The notes beneath the pieces are model-generated. The model was not told where the DNA came from. It saw nothing but the letters and a program-made list of their open reading frames with translations, and ran no database searches. Position numbers and translations under genes: made by a program. From contig NC_090162.1 in NCBI RefSeq assembly GCF_017916325.1, forward strand, positions 198,501 through 262,500: a stretch of 64,000 bases of DNA. The letters run 5' to 3'. This DNA is from Leishmania martiniquensis. Lineage: Eukaryota; Euglenozoa; Kinetoplastea; Trypanosomatida; Trypanosomatidae. This document shows, piece by piece, positions 18,101 through 23,566 of this stretch (position 1 is the first letter of the stretch; every line of letters begins with the position of its first letter).

Positions 18101-20692
18101 GTGAAGGCGACCGAGGAAAAGCTGAACGATCGCGCCGAGGTACTGGCGAAGAGGCAGCTCGACGAGGAGCGGGCCTTCATGAACCCCACCCCGCTGGGCA
18201 TTCCGCTGCATGACCTGCCGCTGAACGCGGACCGTCGAATGCGTGAGATCGAGCGGACGCGGCGGCAGCTTCGCAAGGGCGACCTGCAAGCAGGGGCGGC
18301 GGACATCGGGGTCCTTGAGACCGCCATGAACGCGCGCGCTTATGAGCTGGCTGATCAGCTGCTGAGCAGCGATCGTGGCTATCTCCACCCAGAGCCGTCT
18401 GGCGTGCCGCTGGCAGATCTCCCGTTGCACACGGATGAGGTCTTCCACAAGGCGGAGCTGGCGCGCTTCCGTGCCAAGAAGGAGGGCCAGACGAACTTGA
18501 TACCACTGGAGAGGGAGCTCAACAAGCGCGCTATGGAGCTGGCGGCGGAGTTTATTCGAATCGAGCGCGCGTACCTCGACCAGGAGCCGGAGGGCATTGC
18601 GCTGGAGCGTCTGCCGCTGGACCCGGACCCCACTTTCCACAAGCTGGAGCTAGAGCGGCGGCGCCTGAAGCGCAGCGGCGAGAACCCATCGCTGGCGCTG
18701 GAGCTGGAGCATCTCCTGAACCGCCGCGCGCACGAGCTGGCGATGGAGCTGCGTGGGTGGCAAGACGCGGAGTTCCACGCGAGGAACGAGTACGTGGCGG
18801 AGGAGTGGGTGCGTGTATGTGACCTCTACCCAGAAGGGCGCTACGAGTCCTTTGAGCCGGCATCCCCGTTCCCCGGCGACGTCGTGTCCGCGCCACGTGA
18901 CGTTGGCTACCTTGCCCCGTTCATAGCTGCCCTCTCGCGGTACCCCGTGCTGCTGCAGCGCCTCATAGCCACGAGTGAGGCCCCAGTCAACGCACCCTAC
19001 ACGTTCATCTTCTTCGATCCCCACAGCAACCCCGTCTACGTCGATGTGGACGACCGCGTGCCATGCACGCAAGCATGTGAGCCGAAGTTTCTGCAGTCAT
19101 CTTGCCACCTATGGTATCCGCTGTTATTGGAGAAGGCGTACGCCAAGTTTGTCGGCGGCTACGAGCGGCTGGTGAACTGCACCGCGCTAGAGACGCTGCG
19201 TGACCTCACAGGCCGCCCCGTGACGCATACCCCCTTCGACCAGGAGTTGGCGCAGGCTGCCAACCTCGGCAACTACACCTCTGTGGACTTCTGGCTCGGC
19301 GTGGCGGAAGGCCTGGCGCGCGGCAACGTGGTCTTGTGCTCGTCGAATGCTGAGGTGCCAGATGGCATTCACCCCCTGTGCAGCTACGCGCTCGTCGGCG
19401 TGGTCCTCACAGTGGAGGGTTCGACGAACTCGTCCGATGTCGTCATCAAACTAGAAAACTCGTACCGCCAAGACGAGCCGGTCTACACCGGTCCACTCTG
19501 CCACGGGGACGTCAACTGGAGTCAGGCGCTGCAGCGCGCGTGCCAATACGACCCCGGGAGAGACGACCTTCTCTACCTGCCCTTGCCCACGTTTCTTCGG
19601 AACTTTTCGAGCATGCAAACATGCCACATCAACTGTGGTGACAGGCTTACGGCGACGGGTGCGTGGGACATCCGCACGAGTGGAGGCAGTGCCAAGTTCA
19701 CCAGTTTCCGCAACAATCCCATCTTTGTTCTGCAGAACAACAGCTCTCGCTCGGCGACAGTGATATCGGAGCTCCGTCACGCGCTGCCACTCTTCGTTGA
19801 CCCTGAGGGGTGCAGCCATTACCCGCAGTCGGGTGTTGCCCTCATGGAGCCGACCTTGTCCTCCGCTCCGCTAACGCCCTTGATCACACACAGCACGGCG
19901 CGCTTCCTGCAGAAGGGTGTCCTGCTCGACTCACGTGAGGTGTGCACCATAATAGAGATCCCAGCTAATAGCACGTGTCTCCTCGTTCCCTACACGGCCA
20001 AGGTCGGCCAACACGGCTCTTTCTTCCTGTCCGTCTACCCGGGGTACGCAAAGGTCTCGCTCACACCGCTCCACTACTGCGGGCTGTCGCGGGAGCCGAA
20101 GAGCGCCGCAGTGGTGCTTAAACCCGGAGCGGAAGGCCAACGAGTGGACTTCACTGTAGGCAGCGCCTGCGATGTGCATGTGCTGCTACGCCAGGAGAAG
20201 ATGACAGACCTGCTGACCTCGATCAATGGAGACGCTATTGCGGATGATGACGTGATGATGGTGGCCTTCAGCGACCAGGCGATGAAGCTCACCTCCTCCG
20301 GTGACGCAACGAACGCCCGCGAGCACTCTCTTGTCTTCAGGGCTGAGAAGCCGGGCTACTATTCGCTCCTTCTTCTATCGCCTAATCAGCCCGTCTCTGG
20401 GGACAACCCATGCACTGTCAGCATCTTCACCCCAAAGCGGGTCTTGGTGAAGTTTGTGCCGCCGCCCGCCGGGACCCGGCAGCTGCAGCAAACCCGCTTC
20501 CCGGCGCTGCCGCGCAGGTTCATCAAGGGCGATGGCCGGAACAGCCTGCATCGACCGCAGGCGTCCTCCACGGCTCGCCAGTCTCAGCAGCGGCAGCGCA
20601 AGGACAGCTTGCCACCACTGGGTACCAAGGATGCCAGCACTGCGAGACCAGCTCCCGGCTCTCACAGTGTGCTTTACTCTTGTACTTTTTAA
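3200..20692 (+). CDS. Giant GM6-like calpain-like protein (5830 aa), three calpain-like modules around about 59 repeats
   Basis: The ATG at 3200 opens an uninterrupted 5830-codon frame. Module 1 (about aa 15-605) and module 2 (about aa 631-1205) each hold a calpain C2-like protease core followed by a domain III-like beta region. Residues 1212-5186 are about 59 tandem units of roughly 67 aa, with PEGVPLxxLPLDxDxxF early and LNxRAHELA late in each unit. Module 3 (aa 5187 to about 5745) is another calpain-like core and domain III, followed by a basic, Gln/Ser-rich tail. Triad positions, aligned by eye: module 1 has C64, Q222 in place of His, N247; module 2 has C681, H838, N863; module 3 has G5236 and C5394 in place of Cys and His, with N5420 kept. 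The architecture matches the T. brucei calpain-like GM6 protein of the flagellum attachment zone, so a role in attaching the flagellum to the cell body and shaping the cell is inferred. There is no N-terminal Gly for myristoylation. Catalytic activity is doubtful. Confidence 0.93.
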   Translation: MATPVEEVPDSNTLFRDTEFINSNQHVTDQWVSIRELYPSGVNQPLLPETFSRDQFGQGNHYECFMISALATLVRFPDVIRNCFVTRKVRQDGRYTFQFFRGKEWVKVEIDDTIPLEDDAVLYTQSPTEHWWPLLLEKAYAKFYTAYDHLEGCTLQETFHDLTGNPVLNIPMDAKLAKAAGVDIDDGQYWLSIGESLIRGDYVSSALTKNAELERVGMQSEQQYAILEVLSLTGSSALDDIVIHLHNPFEDDEFEYSGPLNKTDSKWTARHRQQYPVDDRHSIFLPLKTFLRYTNSIQYCFMRPVEGLVQTYSAAWKGESAGGNPTFVTWRRNPLFLVRNGGAEEVKMVAMIQQEDQRRFANAEAGGSYLQCGLVVVCSTHPNPTPTFWVTGNNHKPIHKSLFLNSREVANTMTVPPNSLCYLVPSCMHKGAEASFQLLLYHLKGQDYSQLSVEPLIIPGMNWANAASKNVELRQKEKDRVDFYVDEGTDIHILMHQTKPYISKSGGDAMTEDYMGMYLYDDTDRKVAGVHAATNFREISIIHRLPRSGRYAISITCPRAKGEVPAYITIVGSHASNVRIVDPPEDATMFDDEDIIDEGEDAAAVANPIDYNPFVFDVVRHSEHGESDSPFEDKRFYMDNRGATNEPWVHIGDLYPEGKTQPLLPRELSREQFGQGDHYDCSTLTAFAALLERHPEVIRNCFISKNPRKDGRYTFQFHRYGQWVKVEIDDRIPMVKGDTVFCRSPTHHWWPLLLEKAYAKFYTLYQNLEDISQGEVFHDFTGKPCLSVSTDPASATVNMSYFDEAPYWAELERSLPDVCITALATGQAAEEYGLLFGHSYAVLEIVLVNGGHQVGDVLVKMYNPYEDAPYSGPMNAKDGAWTNELQSRCQLEEDHSVFWIPARNFAGAFCSVQIGYVTGLADGSWHFNSEWAQGTAGGDTSCVSWRENPLYVFSNPTGDIVQLVAMVRQPDERHLLHMLPNRELAYSKKGLCVAVANPNAANVSTHLVTLDNHRFIHREMLLPAREVANILTIPPHSLSYVVGHCGSRVTGKFLLSYWFMRSEDVGKLRIERYRPRVATHQPAIARVSLRNRAKERVGFLIDEPTEVHAVLRQEKPFTPPQGGDVIAEDYVGVYLYDSQNNRIKGIQSAMNYRELSLVVELAEPGHYVFVSTCPRGNGEVPCKVEICAVEEAHVRITEPPEDAVAVKELDLAFLDAFPEGLPLSVLPIDGDPLFQEHCAALGRLLADPASSADEIQCLKDRLNERVHELAKAILASERPEYLAGRDLRVLNPLLDADEEYMAAERERYDLKQDLRNRYKLRSQEEKLRGIAEKINEQCALSNLSFIEARPEGIAREDIPLISDEVFAAMMKELMQLRRRPEESASAIADLEERMAKRAREIARSMRDAERTYLDRTPEGVPLELLPLNTDEQFGSMEDELRTLLRSTLADHGSIAALRAKLGARAHELAHALKESGRARFLNAEISRELSAALDQDPELTAKEVERLRLLQEDPDGNAAAITRLEEALGSLAAQIGKRLKEAERAFLIPYNVDVEAMRDTLDGDAAFLQMEDELRELRRSPKRNASAIEALETEMARVALQLAAESKRQQRSKYLEAEYEGRAMETLPLEDDNAFRDAEAAYLKMREAGSAEPATLQRLAEKVNQCATGIARKMNAADRPTYLPKTLRGVPLHALPLDDDDEFLRMEQERARAARTDGLEGEAAMLEGRLKARAEELARAHLSRDREYLDQFPEGIPLACLHIDDDDLFRVKEEQRASLLADGETEARRSAIVALEESMNQQVHDMAKKLKGSHIKECSSERVRGIPRELMPLMTDEKISQIITARLLSDTATDAAAQGDALEARVRELADAAIESVRCRLETTPLQVPLADLPLDEDEVFKALEIEAVRQLQRPTLDEPALRDTINSLNRRARALAEQQCWREREAFMDPHPKGRALTSLPLNSDASFLTAEAQLRAALRSGVADPSALRALTEQMVVRAEQLALEANCQDRASFLPATLRGIAVRDLPLDDDNEFGQLEEERAMALLDPQQSAATLAAVEEALRSRADALAKDALECDRGFLDKRPEGLPLRQVPIDFDSAFEQLEVQRAQLRSSARASGTASPTAEVQAIEKKLNARAHEIAKGVKAALRNKLDQIVLGIPLKELPLDADAAFTEAEERCRDAEAADDFSAAALIKEELNTRAKTLAAAMHKAEYAALQQNPEGLPLEALPLDSDPVFLSLEREARAVRAAAAVPDGLLRGSDAAKLAGLLEELNNRARVLANESRLEYCDAEPEGMPLKVLHLADEPFFLEKEEERRHLLQAHGADSEPVRSCNAELTKMAHAIARSRLQGDRSFLDKNPEGVALSELPLDEDTVFHAMEVERAKLKAHKTTATSIVKALEDKLNERLHELARRQKEEDLSGLDPAPHGVPLAVLQPHSDDTFDSMVDRLRALKRERPAMNTDTIRGLQAEMDERCYTLAKRRVAGDRAFLGAEVEGVPLELLPLDEDATFQELERKRANLKSLDPLRNAAAVKELEVRLSERAYELAKERMAQEVDGLSHRPFDVPLEWLHPYADPSFKKAIAALRQLPTTNKSDPAVAPIKATMEERCQAMARDLLEQDRGYLHSSPKKVPLSLLPLNSDEIFHATEVRRALLKAEDSRWNADKIAELENQLNLRAMELADARRAQDLHGLDPAPEGVSLRVIDPHADTAFARLVDQRRALEVAQPKVTTESPQLAHLVAAMNCRAHELAKSMLDGDRGYLDRNPAGVPLEVLPLDTDEVFHAMEVERAAAKATDAKRNASKIKDLEGLLNKRSHELARLQKEEDLRDLNPAPRGVPLGLLKPHEDPFFAEQVKRLREMKKNPPRDITEMGRHIDEMNERAAALAGEAMDRDYLDPNPAGVPLEELPLDTDDDFHGMEVERVKLRLTDPRHHGATMTSLEIMLNQRAAELARRQRVADLAAVDGTPLGIAKELLALHSDSEGAALIKGLRQLRKSPDGSADVLAQKEAALNDRAFVVARRLLEGDRDSYLDPRPRGIPLEDLPLDKDDMFHALEVERATMKITDPIRHAAAVQNTEGMLNDRAYELAEQLMKEDLAIFPPSYHGIPTTDLKPHSDPLFCQAAELRRARMRDPTTTSTENVEEIMNGRLSELARERKEGELYFMDPNPAGVPIFDVPLGTDRAFNDMQQERQELKESDPMRNRKAVAALEDKMRIRAAELARNVLSSDFENVNKLPLGIPLDLLKPREDAEVMRLIPELRRWKRSPQLKSRVAEVQAKLNERVHALAAAALEGGRGAYLDSRPAGVPLELLPLRTDNAFHEKEVQRAILHLQDSTQHADAIARLEQQLNARAHELALAQMEEDLRGVDVAPRGLPLSILQPHKDAKMEDFIKVVRVLKADSVHNAENIRLQQQLMNARAHELAAMALSGDREYLKGNPLGVSLTLLPLDEDAVFHKAEVARAVAKRQPDPSCEEIALLEERLNARAEELAAEQLQLDLKGLEQRPLGVPLSLLKPHADGAFEALLPELRRLERDPARNAAGLQQVRSAANGRIYELAEAFLAKDRITYIDAEPEGVPLHLVPLSEDERFTELESKRLHLLSEKGAGRAVDPKELVALTTQLCERAHEVAKQLVRKEREYLDPAPEGVPVDVLPLDSDSAFRRLEASRLTAKSRNAMTLVNQLEDQLNARARALALAQKEEDLRDLDSHPRDLPLTLLQPHHDAIFAQFVDELRGLKASHDDQRRAINEVQGRMNDRCYALADGVTKGDRRYLHPKPESIPLSRLPLDADAAFDTLEVERAKLKLTDPRKNQHRITDMEEQLRRRAAELARAVKATDLQSLSPTPRGVPVEVLDLHENPKFEALIAEKEKLPKGCSAEAAATVLGLMNECAMKAAEKLLRGDRGYLGQEVEGVPVTRLPLDTDVDFHDMEVERAVLKARDPVKNSIIIADFEDQLKKRAHTLANAALAKDRDYLIPMPEGVPVAELPLDTDSKFHSLEVERARLRAREAEGNMARMLELEGRLNDRAASLARMQLEEDLQGLDREPEGYPLKYLRPHSDAIFAAEVVSLRRAKKDPLGGAEKVREVQATLNARAHALARERIAADRLRLNQEPNKVPLSLLPLDKDSRFVALEKDLRMLKAAEKQSLKAITEAEGRMNDRAHVLAKEYLKQSRSFLDPEPEGVPLAEVPLDDDAEFSAREKELLGLLAQGEPLTSSQVRAVEEKLNDRTHVLAAKAKAKGREFLRSKSSDIPKELLALDGDPAFVAKEKELRKQLQHQPDALHFSMVVANLRRELQLRADEVGEAQLRGDRNKYLDLEPEGVELCDIPLGSDHLYHGMEVERAILRAQGVMGRGSAVEELEKKLNARAHELARQIVVGDRDYLPKEVHGIPVEELPLDTDTKFRELERQRRAHKRSPNMRKEVTADEEELRNHAHELAREVIALDLEPIKASYRGIPKEELNLHADSAFRELAKRRRWHRGKGGRVEATEMAAIEDEMDRRACEIADDVIDQERAFLDPEPEGMFLIEVPLDEDPTFRQLEHEYRRRCRDPFATKQNADVLRELAGEMNQRSHTLARAAFAKARDFMEQEPEGIPLAELGVDEDPEFKEAEIARYRSQRGTSPDKAMIAEMELRMDMRARELARATLAADRAFLDPTPEGVPLEWLPLDTDKEFGDLARERRRRKKTLKGGRGEAEVRAVEGKMNVRAHEMAKEFLEVERAFLSREPEGVPLDDLPLNTDPLFRALEDERLQLKRDVLSNATMRAAKEAELEERAHAIAKELLRKERAFLDPEPLGVPLEELPLNHDSVLNPVERKRRALRLHSKRNHEAIRACEEQMVDRVLQIAVAFVEKERAFLDQNPEGVPLRYLPLNTDREFHEKELHRRKLLQRGEKNRGDLADTERKMNERVHALAKDLVLKGRAFLHPEPCGVPIADVPLNEDEQFRKMEEQRRALKEAGRNAASVKATEEKLNDRAEVLAKRQLDEERAFMNPTPLGIPLHDLPLNADRRMREIERTRRQLRKGDLQAGAADIGVLETAMNARAYELADQLLSSDRGYLHPEPSGVPLADLPLHTDEVFHKAELARFRAKKEGQTNLIPLERELNKRAMELAAEFIRIERAYLDQEPEGIALERLPLDPDPTFHKLELERRRLKRSGENPSLALELEHLLNRRAHELAMELRGWQDAEFHARNEYVAEEWVRVCDLYPEGRYESFEPASPFPGDVVSAPRDVGYLAPFIAALSRYPVLLQRLIATSEAPVNAPYTFIFFDPHSNPVYVDVDDRVPCTQACEPKFLQSSCHLWYPLLLEKAYAKFVGGYERLVNCTALETLRDLTGRPVTHTPFDQELAQAANLGNYTSVDFWLGVAEGLARGNVVLCSSNAEVPDGIHPLCSYALVGVVLTVEGSTNSSDVVIKLENSYRQDEPVYTGPLCHGDVNWSQALQRACQYDPGRDDLLYLPLPTFLRNFSSMQTCHINCGDRLTATGAWDIRTSGGSAKFTSFRNNPIFVLQNNSSRSATVISELRHALPLFVDPEGCSHYPQSGVALMEPTLSSAPLTPLITHSTARFLQKGVLLDSREVCTIIEIPANSTCLLVPYTAKVGQHGSFFLSVYPGYAKVSLTPLHYCGLSREPKSAAVVLKPGAEGQRVDFTVGSACDVHVLLRQEKMTDLLTSINGDAIADDDVMMVAFSDQAMKLTSSGDATNAREHSLVFRAEKPGYYSLLLLSPNQPVSGDNPCTVSIFTPKRVLVKFVPPPAGTRQLQQTRFPALPRRFIKGDGRNSLHRPQASSTARQSQQRQRKDSLPPLGTKDASTARPAPGSHSVLYSCTF
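6835..18757 (+). repeat. Array of about 59 degenerate repeats of about 67 aa (about 200 bp) inside the giant calpain-like gene
   Basis: Counting the recurring core (YLDPxPEGVPLxxLPLDxDxxF and variants) by eye gives 59 units over 3975 residues, a mean of 67.4 aa. Each unit continues with a charged helix-like segment (MEVERAxLK), a variable spacer, an LExxLNxRAHELA segment and a linker ending in DRxYL. The first ten or so units are the most degenerate and the later ones fit best. No two units look identical, so the array is old and not recently homogenised. The GM6 antigen of African trypanosomes has repeats of about the same length. Confidence 0.92.
10264..15527 (+). repeat. Two-unit (A/B) higher-order repeat within the array
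   Basis: From about unit 18 to unit 43 the repeats alternate between two subtypes. Type A has GDRxYLxxxPxGVPLxxLPLDxDxxF. Type B has EDLxxLDPAPRGVPLxxLxPHxDxxF. Type B units carry PH (or PY, LH, PR) where type A has PLD: LQPHSD, LHPYAD, LKPHED, LKPHSD, LQPHKD, LKPHAD, LQPHHD, LRPHSD. The strict A-B order breaks near units 36-37 and 41-42, where two A units adjoin. The implied period is about 134 aa (about 400 bp). Confidence 0.8.
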
Positions 20693-22492
20693 GCCTCCCA
20701 ATGCGTGCGGGTGGCGGCGGGGCGTACAATCAGTGACACCAGGAGAGTGGAGGGAATGGAGATCAAGGTGAAGGGCATCCGAGAAGGAGAAGGGGTGCGA
20801 GAGGAGAAGCGATACAGCCGGCCGCGTCCCTTCACTACGGAGCCTCCTTTCTCTGTCGCAACATGTCCCTCACGCCACTGGCTCCACTCCTGCGAGAATG
20901 TGTTTTCCACTCGATGCAAATTGTCGGTTCCTCGTCTGCTGCGGGAAGTCTGCTTGCGTTACGCGTCCCGTATCCGCTATGGCCTGCGGGAGGACACCGC
21001 TGCGTATGCAGACCGACATCTGATGTTTCTGTGTCGTACTTCTCTTGCGACTGCCACCTTACGGCATAGATCTGCCTCATGCATTGCTCTCGTTGAGTTT
21101 GCGCACACTTCCCATGTATGCAGTTTTTTTTTCGTGTTTGTGTCTGGCGAGGAGGGTTGCACACGTATTCCTCCCAAAGCGTCGCGTGTCTGACGTCATT
21201 GATTATTCGGCGACGTGCCGAAACGGGCGATTTGCTTTCAGCGGTTTGTGCTCCTTTGCCCCCTTTGAGGGCTGCGGTCTCCCCTCCCATCCCCTCCCCA
21301 TCCGCCAGCACTCCCGCTCATGCGCCAGGGTCTATACAAACTGTTTCGTGTTGGCGGCAGATCCCCTGCAGCGCACTTGAACGCTCTATGTACAGCACCG
21401 TTGCACTTTTACACTTCGAAATGCGCTTGGTCTTACCCAGTCAACGTGAATGACCCACCAAAGGGAGAGGAGGTGATGGACATCACGCGCGTGCATGCGC
21501 ATGCGGCTCGTTACCGTCTGTTTCCTCGCACAACCGATCGCCCACCCACCCACCCCCCTTCCCTCCGCTTCTCTCGCCACCCTTCCCACGTTCGCCGTGA
21601 GATAGGCGTGGTAAACTCGAGTGATCGCAGCCCTTTCTGAGGCGGTGACCATCCAAACGCGAGGAGGAGAAGAGCGAGGCGAGAGTCGAAGACGGTAACC
21701 GTGCGACAAGCAGCGTTGCTCGCGGACATGTAGCAATCTACCTTGATATCCTGTGCATCTATCCGCGCACCACCGCACCGCTGGCGGCGTGTATCACGCG
21801 ACCTCGGGCAACCGTGCCCCCATGTATTTACCAGTCTCCCTCACGCTACTCTTCCTTGATAATCTCTTTATCGCTCGGTCTCTCTCCTGCCCTCCCCCTC
21901 CCCCCGCCACACACACACACACACAAACGATGGCTGTCGCGCCGTACGCTGTCTGAGCACGAACAGTAATTAAACCACGCACACTCACACACAGAGGGAG
22001 AGGGAAAACGTTCGATGCACGAAAGGCAAACATCGAAGAAATCCTCTCCGCAGACTTCAACGCACAGACCTCTGCTTTTGCTCCGCCTGCCCCCTTTTCC
22101 CTTCCCCTTTTCCCCTTCCCGGTGTTGGCACGCATCGAAGTAGACACGTCGCTATCGAGGCGCACTCGTATCCAGCGACACCAGAAGTCAGCGGCGCTTA
22201 TCAGCCGCGCCTTCCTCTCTCTCTCTCGTCCTCATTTTCTCCAAGCCTACGCAGCTCTCCGCTGCTGTGATTGGTTCCTCGTGTGCATCAGCCAGCGCTA
22301 CGCGGTGGAGCCGCTCGTGTATGTCCGCTGTGTCGAAGCATTTTTTATCCCCTTAGATCCACTTGCGTCCCTTGAAACGCCCCCCTTTCCTAACACGCAC
22401 GTTATCTCAGCCAGCGCTGTAGAGGTCGACATACAGGCACGCGCCTGCAGACGCCAGCTACTGTACTGCTGCCTTTGGTGCGCCTTTTAACC
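20693..22492. other. Intergenic region between the giant calpain-like gene and RSP3
   Basis: No gene is supported. The first 130 bases are purine-rich, followed by mixed sequence, then C/T-rich tracts with a short CA run near 21910-21926. A spliced-leader acceptor candidate lies at 22211-22245. Most of the stretch is probably the 3' UTR of the giant gene. Confidence 0.6.
22211..22245 (+). promoter_or_regulatory. Candidate spliced-leader acceptor for the RSP3 gene
   Basis: A C/T tract ends in the first AG at 22244-22245, giving a predicted 5' UTR of about 250 bases to the ATG at 22493. Another AG follows at 22253-22254. Confidence 0.5.
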
Positions 22493-23566
22493 ATGCAGCG
22501 ACCAACAGCGGGCTCGGGGGCGACGGCGGCAGCCTACACCTTCCGGCAGCCGCCACAAGGGTTCCAGGAGCCCAAGTACCGCGACCCGTCCAGCAGCCGC
22601 AATGCCAGCCGCAACATGCACAGTGGCTCGCAGCGCTTCGGCAACGTTATGTATGACCGTCGCGTCTATCGTGGCAACACCTACGCTACCCCAATCATGT
22701 CCACCGCTGCGCGGGCTGAGATGGAGAAGCGCGAGATGATCGACTCGCAGCGGCGCAAGCAAGCGTCACAACGCGCGGCGTCGATCAAGCGTCGCAAGCA
22801 GATTGAGGCGGCTCGGCGGCACATGGCCACCCCCGACCCGGGTGACGGTCGACTAAACACGCAGATCCAAACCGACGAGTACTTGGAGGAGCTGACCGAC
22901 AAGGTGTCGCAGCAGGTGCAGGAGACGCAGACGGACCCACTCATGGACCGACCAGCGACTCCAAAGTACGTCCCAACCAAGTCTGGTCGCGACGCGGAGA
23001 CACAAATCTACGAAGGGGACTTGTTCCGCTTTGACGAGGCTGTCGAGCCGATCCTCGAGGTGCTTGTAGGCAAGACGCTAGAGCAGGCAATGCTCGAGGT
23101 GATGCAGGAGGAGGAACTGGAGCTACTGCGCCAGCAGCAAATTGAATTTGAGCAGCGCCGCAAGGAAGAGCTGCTGGAGATGCAGAAGCTCGAGGCGGAG
23201 GAACGCCGCAAGTTCGAGGAGAAAGAGCGCCGCAAGAAGCAGGAGGTGGAGCGCATCCAGCGTGAGAAGGAGACCCGTGAGAAGCTGCAGGCGAGGCAGT
23301 TTGCAAAGGCGTACATGAGCAACATGGAGAACCGCGTCTTCTCCCGATTGCAGGATGAGGGATGGTTCGCAGATCGCGTGCTGAACGAGGTTGAGCTGGA
23401 CTTCTTCCCGTGGCTGATGGTGGAGGTAGATAAAGAGCTAGCAAAGAAGAAGAAGGCCCGCGAGCTCGTGGATGAGCTCATTCGAGAGGTTGTCCGGCTC
23501 AACGCCACCCAGCTAGCCAAGAGCCGTGCAGCAGCGGAGGCGCCGGCGAGTCCCGTGATCGATTAG
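22493..23566 (+). CDS. RSP3: Flagellar radial spoke protein 3
   Basis: This 357-aa protein is the radial spoke 3 family (RSPH3 in mammals), the dimeric backbone of the axonemal radial spoke that anchors it to the doublet microtubule. The family signature NVMYDRRVYRGNTYA starts at residue 51. It is followed by ETQTDPLMDRPATPKYVP and by an acidic block with EPILEVLVGKTLEQAMLEV, both typical of the family. A long charged coiled coil of Glu/Arg/Lys then leads to a conserved segment with FSRLQDEGWF and FFPWLMVEVD. The ATG at 22493 (context ACCATG) is the first in frame; the frame is open upstream only from a TTG. The protein is shorter than the roughly 500 residues of algal and mammalian forms, with no long C-terminal extension. 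It should act in flagellar beat control. Confidence 0.95.
   Translation: MQRPTAGSGATAAAYTFRQPPQGFQEPKYRDPSSSRNASRNMHSGSQRFGNVMYDRRVYRGNTYATPIMSTAARAEMEKREMIDSQRRKQASQRAASIKRRKQIEAARRHMATPDPGDGRLNTQIQTDEYLEELTDKVSQQVQETQTDPLMDRPATPKYVPTKSGRDAETQIYEGDLFRFDEAVEPILEVLVGKTLEQAMLEVMQEEELELLRQQQIEFEQRRKEELLEMQKLEAEERRKFEEKERRKKQEVERIQREKETREKLQARQFAKAYMSNMENRVFSRLQDEGWFADRVLNEVELDFFPWLMVEVDKELAKKKKARELVDELIREVVRLNATQLAKSRAAAEAPASPVID

Noticed and set aside
20680..20692. Possible C-terminal prenylation motif of the giant protein
   Set aside because: The last residues are SCTF, which puts Cys third from the end, not fourth, so it is not a CaaX box.
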